This document shows, piece by piece, positions 4,885-8,075 of a DNA stretch of 8,075 nucleotides. The stretch comes from Methylophilaceae bacterium UBA7525 (GTDB taxonomy: Bacteria; Pseudomonadota; Gammaproteobacteria; Burkholderiales; Methylophilaceae). The stretch is from positions 530 to 8,604 of the forward strand of contig DLMX01000079.1 of the NCBI GenBank assembly GCA_002479405.1. Direction: 5' to 3'. The first letter of the stretch is position 1; every line of letters begins with the position of its first letter. The notes below the pieces were generated by a model. The model had not been told where the DNA came from. It did not search any database and saw only the letters and a program-made list of their open reading frames with translations. Both the position numbers and the translations under genes were made by a program.

Positions 4885-7297
4885 CATTCAGCACCACGAT
4901 CAGGGAGCTGACCGACATGCCGATCGCTGCCATCCATGGCGCAATCAAGCCGGTTGCGGCAAACGGCAGCGCCAACATGTTGTAACCCAAAGCCCAGGCA
5001 AAGTTCTCACGAATCACGTTACGCGTGAAGCGGCTGGTTTCAATCGCGTGATTGATTTCAGGCAACTGTTCCCCCAGCAGCACAATATCGCCGGAAGCTC
5101 GTGCCATCTGCGTACCACTGCCCATCGCAATCGAAACCTGAGCTTTTGCCAGTACCGGCGCATCATTGACGCCATCACCGACCATGGCAATCACCTCACC
5201 GCGTTGCTGCAGCTGCTCAATCATTTCCAGTTTCTGTTCAGGCGATGCTGAAGCCTGCCAGCTGGATATCCCCAAGCGCCTGGCGTACTCGGCAACCGTC
5301 GATTCGGTATCGCCACTCAGTATCGACACCACCAGCCCCTTGTCCTTGAGCGCCTGCACCAGCGTCTGAGCATTGGCGCGCAATCTGTCCGCCATGACGA
5401 ATGCAGCCAGATACTGCGTTTCATCACTGAGCCAGACGACGGTTGCGCTATCCTCAAGCTCGGCCATTGATGGGATCTCGCTGATGGCCGGATTGAGTTT
5501 CAAATTGCCCAGATAGTATTGTTTGCCGTCAAGCCGGCCCATGACGCCTTTACCCGGCTGATTGCAGGCCTCCTCCAGCGCATACAGCGCCATGGATTCC
5601 AGCTTCAAGGCCTCCTGAAAACTCCTGGCGTAAGGATGCTCTGAATGCTGCTCCAGGCTGGCGGCGATTTGTAAACACTCAACCGCACTCAGAGCTGCGA
5701 ACGTCCGGGTTTCCTGCAATACCGGCCTGCCTTCGGTCAGCGTACCGGTCTTGTCGAACACCACATGCGTGACCTTGGCCAATGCTTCCAGTGCATGCCC
5801 CCGCGTCAACAGCACGCCACGCTTGACCAGATGCGAACCGGAGGCGGCAAAGGCCGCGGGGGCAGCCAGCGACAAGGCGCATGGGCAGCTGACCACAAGA
5901 ATGGTCAATACGATCTCCAGCACTCGGGAAGTATCGATTTGCCACCAGACCCAGCCAACCAACGCAACTGCAAGCAACAACACATAAGTAAAATAGGCGG
6001 CAATCTTGTCAGCCAGTTCGGTCAGCCGTGGTTTTTCCGCCTGCGCCCGGTCCAGCAAGCGGCTGATACCGGCAATCACCGTATGTTCGCCGACTGCCGA
6101 CACCTTGATCGTGAGCGGACTTTCATAATTGATGCTGCCGGCATAGACCGTACTGCCAACAGTCTTGATCAACGGATGACTCTCACCGGTCAGCAGCGAT
6201 TCATCCGCACTGCTCTCCCCCTGTTGCACAATACCATCCGCTGCAATGGTTTCACCGGGCTTGGCCACAATCAGGTCGCCGACCTTCAGCTCCATCAGTG
6301 GAATCAGTTCCAGTTGCTGCCCGGCGTTCAGGCGCGAAGCGACAGCAGGTACCAGTCTAAGCAGGTTCTCCGCCGATTCGATCGACTTTTCGCGGGCGTT
6401 CCGTTCCAGATATCGCGTCGCCAGCAGGAAGAAGATCAGCATGGTCAGCGTATCGTAATAGACTTCACCGACACCCATATAAGTAGCCCAGATGCTGCCG
6501 GCAAAACCGGTAATCAGGCCCAGGCTGATCGGCACATCCATGCCCAGACGACCGCTTTTGACGCCCCGCCATGCGGCCTGGTAGAACGGCCAGGCAGCAT
6601 AGAACATGGCCGGCACGCTGAGCACCAGACTGAACCAGCGCAACAGTTGCGCCGTCGCAAACTCCAGCCCCTGCGATGGGCCGGCATAAAGCGCGACGGC
6701 AATCATCATCACCTGTCCGGCCGAGAGCCCGGCCACCGCCAAACGGCGGAAATCCGCCTTGCGCTGCTTGAGGCGCAAGGCCTCCTGCTGCTGGGCGCTG
6801 AACGGATGTGCGTGATAACCGAGCTTGCGTATCTCGATCAGGATATCGCTCAACTTGACCTGGTTTTCATCCCAGATGATGCGGGCACGATGTGTGGTGT
6901 AGTTGATAGATACCTGCTGGATACCCTGTAGTTGCTTCAGGTGGCGCTCATTGAGCCAGATGCAGGCGGCGCAGGTGATGCCTTCGAGAATCAGCGAGGC
7001 TTCCTTGTAATCTCCCGGCGCTTGGGAAACAAAACTCTTCTGTACCTCCGGATGATCGTAGAGCATCAGCTCACGCAATTCATCCGGCACCAGGTCTTCT
7101 ACATTCTGCGGGAGCTCGGTGCGGTAGCGGTAATAGTCCTCGAGGCCGTTGGCGACAATTGCCTCGGCCACTGCCTGGCAACCCTGGCAGCACATGGCGC
7201 GCGGCTCATCCAACACCACGGCAGAATAGCGGGTACCGGACGGCACCGGCAAACCGCAATGGTAACAATCAAGTTGAGTATCCTGCTCTTCGCCCAT
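4868..7297 (-). CDS. ccoI: Copper-translocating P1B-type ATPase, CcoI/FixI type
   Basis: This 809-aa inner-membrane pump moves Cu(I) outward across the membrane using ATP; CcoI/FixI members are needed for cbb3-type cytochrome oxidase assembly. The N-terminus has the cysteine-rich domain typical of this subgroup (C11-x-x-C14, then C36-C37-x-x-C40). A heavy-metal-associated domain follows, with GITC109AAC112. Membrane segments lie roughly at 186-206, 217-240, 255-275, 280-296, 432-452, 458-482, 762-782 and 785-805. The actuator loop has LLTGES (368-373), the channel motif is CPC (471-473), the phosphorylation site is D515KTGT, the nucleotide domain has SEHP (552-555), and the hinge is GDGVND (707-712). 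Y772-N773 and M794-x-x-S-S797-798 fit Cu(I) specificity. The ATG at 7297 has a weak GGA 7 nt upstream, and 23 nt separate it from the stop of the FixH-like gene, so the two are probably co-transcribed. All catalytic motifs are intact. General copper efflux (CopA2-like) is the alternative role. Confidence 0.93.
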   Translation of the reverse strand: MGEEQDTQLDCYHCGLPVPSGTRYSAVVLDEPRAMCCQGCQAVAEAIVANGLEDYYRYRTELPQNVEDLVPDELRELMLYDHPEVQKSFVSQAPGDYKEASLILEGITCAACIWLNERHLKQLQGIQQVSINYTTHRARIIWDENQVKLSDILIEIRKLGYHAHPFSAQQQEALRLKQRKADFRRLAVAGLSAGQVMMIAVALYAGPSQGLEFATAQLLRWFSLVLSVPAMFYAAWPFYQAAWRGVKSGRLGMDVPISLGLITGFAGSIWATYMGVGEVYYDTLTMLIFFLLATRYLERNAREKSIESAENLLRLVPAVASRLNAGQQLELIPLMELKVGDLIVAKPGETIAADGIVQQGESSADESLLTGESHPLIKTVGSTVYAGSINYESPLTIKVSAVGEHTVIAGISRLLDRAQAEKPRLTELADKIAAYFTYVLLLAVALVGWVWWQIDTSRVLEIVLTILVVSCPCALSLAAPAAFAASGSHLVKRGVLLTRGHALEALAKVTHVVFDKTGTLTEGRPVLQETRTFAALSAVECLQIAASLEQHSEHPYARSFQEALKLESMALYALEEACNQPGKGVMGRLDGKQYYLGNLKLNPAISEIPSMAELEDSATVVWLSDETQYLAAFVMADRLRANAQTLVQALKDKGLVVSILSGDTESTVAEYARRLGISSWQASASPEQKLEMIEQLQQRGEVIAMVGDGVNDAPVLAKAQVSIAMGSGTQMARASGDIVLLGEQLPEINHAIETSRFTRNVIRENFAWALGYNMLALPFAATGLIAPWMAAIGMSVSSLIVVLNALRLR

Positions 7298-7320
7298 CAG
7301 GTGTCCGGTCGGCGGAGAAA

Positions 7321-8075
7321 TCAGTTTTCGAGAAACAACTGCTGCTGACGCCGGTAATAGCCATCCTCATGTTCGATGATGATTTCGGCCAGCCATCTTC
7401 CGGCATCAGGTAAAAGCAGTTCGGTGTTGTAAAGGCCAGGCTCGGTTTCTTTCATCTGCAGCGACTGGTCGTCACGGCTATTGGCGACACGCCATAATCC
7501 GAGGCGGACATTGGCGCCTTCTATAGGCCTGCCAGCCTTGTCCAGCAGTTGCAAACCGATTGAAGCGTTCTGCCCGCTTTGCAAATTGTCCACGCCCTGC
7601 AGTGTTGCCTGCCAGCCCAGCTCGCGCTGTTGCTCCACACGCGCCAAGTGCCCTTGATAACTCTTGTTTTTGTCATGCGGCACGGTACCGGGGAAAGCCG
7701 TATGGACTTTCTGGCGGTCAGGGTTCGGCAGAAAGATTCCGCTGATGCTGCCAGGTAATCCGCGGCTGGCGATCGAGAGCAGCACCGCATTGAGAATGAC
7801 CAGAAAGATGAAAAAGGCGATGATCAGGCGTGGCGCCCAATGCATGGATTGCTTCTTCTGCTGCAAGCTGCCGAACACCGCAAGAACGCCTGCATTGGCT
7901 AAAAAAACGGCAAAATGGATCGCCAGCACATCACCGCCGGCCCAGTGCTGGCTGGCATATGCGAGATAGAGCACAAACGGCAAAACGCCGCTGAGCACGC
8001 CGGCCCAGAAATTGGGCATGCCAAGACGTCGCGACAGAAAAAACAGGGCCGCGGCGAAGATCAGACCGCCGAACA
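7321..8075 (-). CDS. FixH/CcoH-family membrane protein with multi-spanning N-terminus (5' end beyond window)
   Basis: The frame ends at the TGA 7321-7323 and stays open to the window edge. An ATG at 8017-8019 would give 232 aa. However, the 18 codons before it (FGGLIFAAALFFLSRRLG) form another hydrophobic segment followed by arginines, so the real start is probably outside the window. Counting from that ATG, membrane segments lie at about 5-23, 31-51 and 62-84. After them comes a periplasmic domain of FixH type: SYQGHLARVEQQRELGW (120-136), a beta-rich region with LLDKAGRPIEGANVRLGLWR (158-177) and PGLYNTELLLPDAGRWLAEI (194-213). FixH/CcoH is an accessory protein for cbb3 oxidase assembly and usually sits just upstream of ccoI, as here. 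Normal FixH is about 160 aa with one membrane anchor, so the extra spans are unusual. The FixH assignment is fairly sure; the function of the N-terminal part is unknown. Confidence 0.75.
   Translation of the reverse strand, partial: FGGLIFAAALFFLSRRLGMPNFWAGVLSGVLPFVLYLAYASQHWAGGDVLAIHFAVFLANAGVLAVFGSLQQKKQSMHWAPRLIIAFFIFLVILNAVLLSIASRGLPGSISGIFLPNPDRQKVHTAFPGTVPHDKNKSYQGHLARVEQQRELGWQATLQGVDNLQSGQNASIGLQLLDKAGRPIEGANVRLGLWRVANSRDDQSLQMKETEPGLYNTELLLPDAGRWLAEIIIEHEDGYYRRQQQLFLEN

Noticed and set aside
5765..6931. 388-codon open frame on the + strand opposite ccoI, plus a neighbouring one at 6932-7348
   Set aside because: The - strand frame is a complete P1B-ATPase with every catalytic motif. 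The + strand translations are low-complexity, glutamine- and arginine-rich and match no family. They are antisense shadows of GC-rich coding DNA.

Overview
The window looks like chromosomal DNA from a betaproteobacterium. The evidence is the protein style, the housekeeping order glyQ-glyS-gmhB-plsC-YgjP-like metallopeptidase, a cbb3-oxidase assembly block and a moderately high GC content. A member of the Nitrosomonadales (Gallionella-, Methylophilus- or Nitrosomonas-like) is plausible, but I cannot fix the genus from sequence alone. No phage, plasmid, CRISPR, rRNA or tRNA genes are visible.

Left half (1-4419, + strand): this reads as one tightly packed operon. It holds the end of glyQ (glycyl-tRNA synthetase alpha chain), glyS (beta chain), gmhB (heptose-bisphosphate phosphatase for LPS core heptose), plsC (lysophosphatidic acid acyltransferase) and a YgjP/DUF45 zinc-metallopeptidase-like protein. 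Junctions are 2 nt, 7 nt and a 4-nt GTGA overlap. The one exception is the 151-nt glyS-gmhB gap. A 149-bp segment with near-perfect terminal inverted repeats (14 of 15 bp pair) fills it almost exactly. It looks like a small non-autonomous repeat (MITE-like) or a long RNA fold, and its right arm carries the only plausible gmhB ribosome-binding site.

Middle (4420-4867): an 81-nt gap with a possible extended -10 promoter and a strong Shine-Dalgarno sequence precedes a small DUF805 membrane protein. That gene converges on the next block. The 37-nt convergent gap, together with the last codons of the ATPase gene, contains a 13-pair stem-loop without a U-tract.

Right half (4868-8075, - strand): a CcoI/FixI-type copper P1B-ATPase lies 23 nt downstream of a FixH/CcoH-family membrane protein. 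The reading frame of the latter stays open to the window edge, so its 5' end is missing. These two normally serve copper supply and assembly of cbb3-type cytochrome oxidase. The small ccoS gene that often follows ccoI is absent. The FixH-like protein is unusual in carrying at least three, probably four, membrane segments before its periplasmic domain, where typical FixH has one.

I see no clearly new multi-gene system. The most interesting items are the glyS-gmhB inverted-repeat element and the multi-spanning FixH variant.
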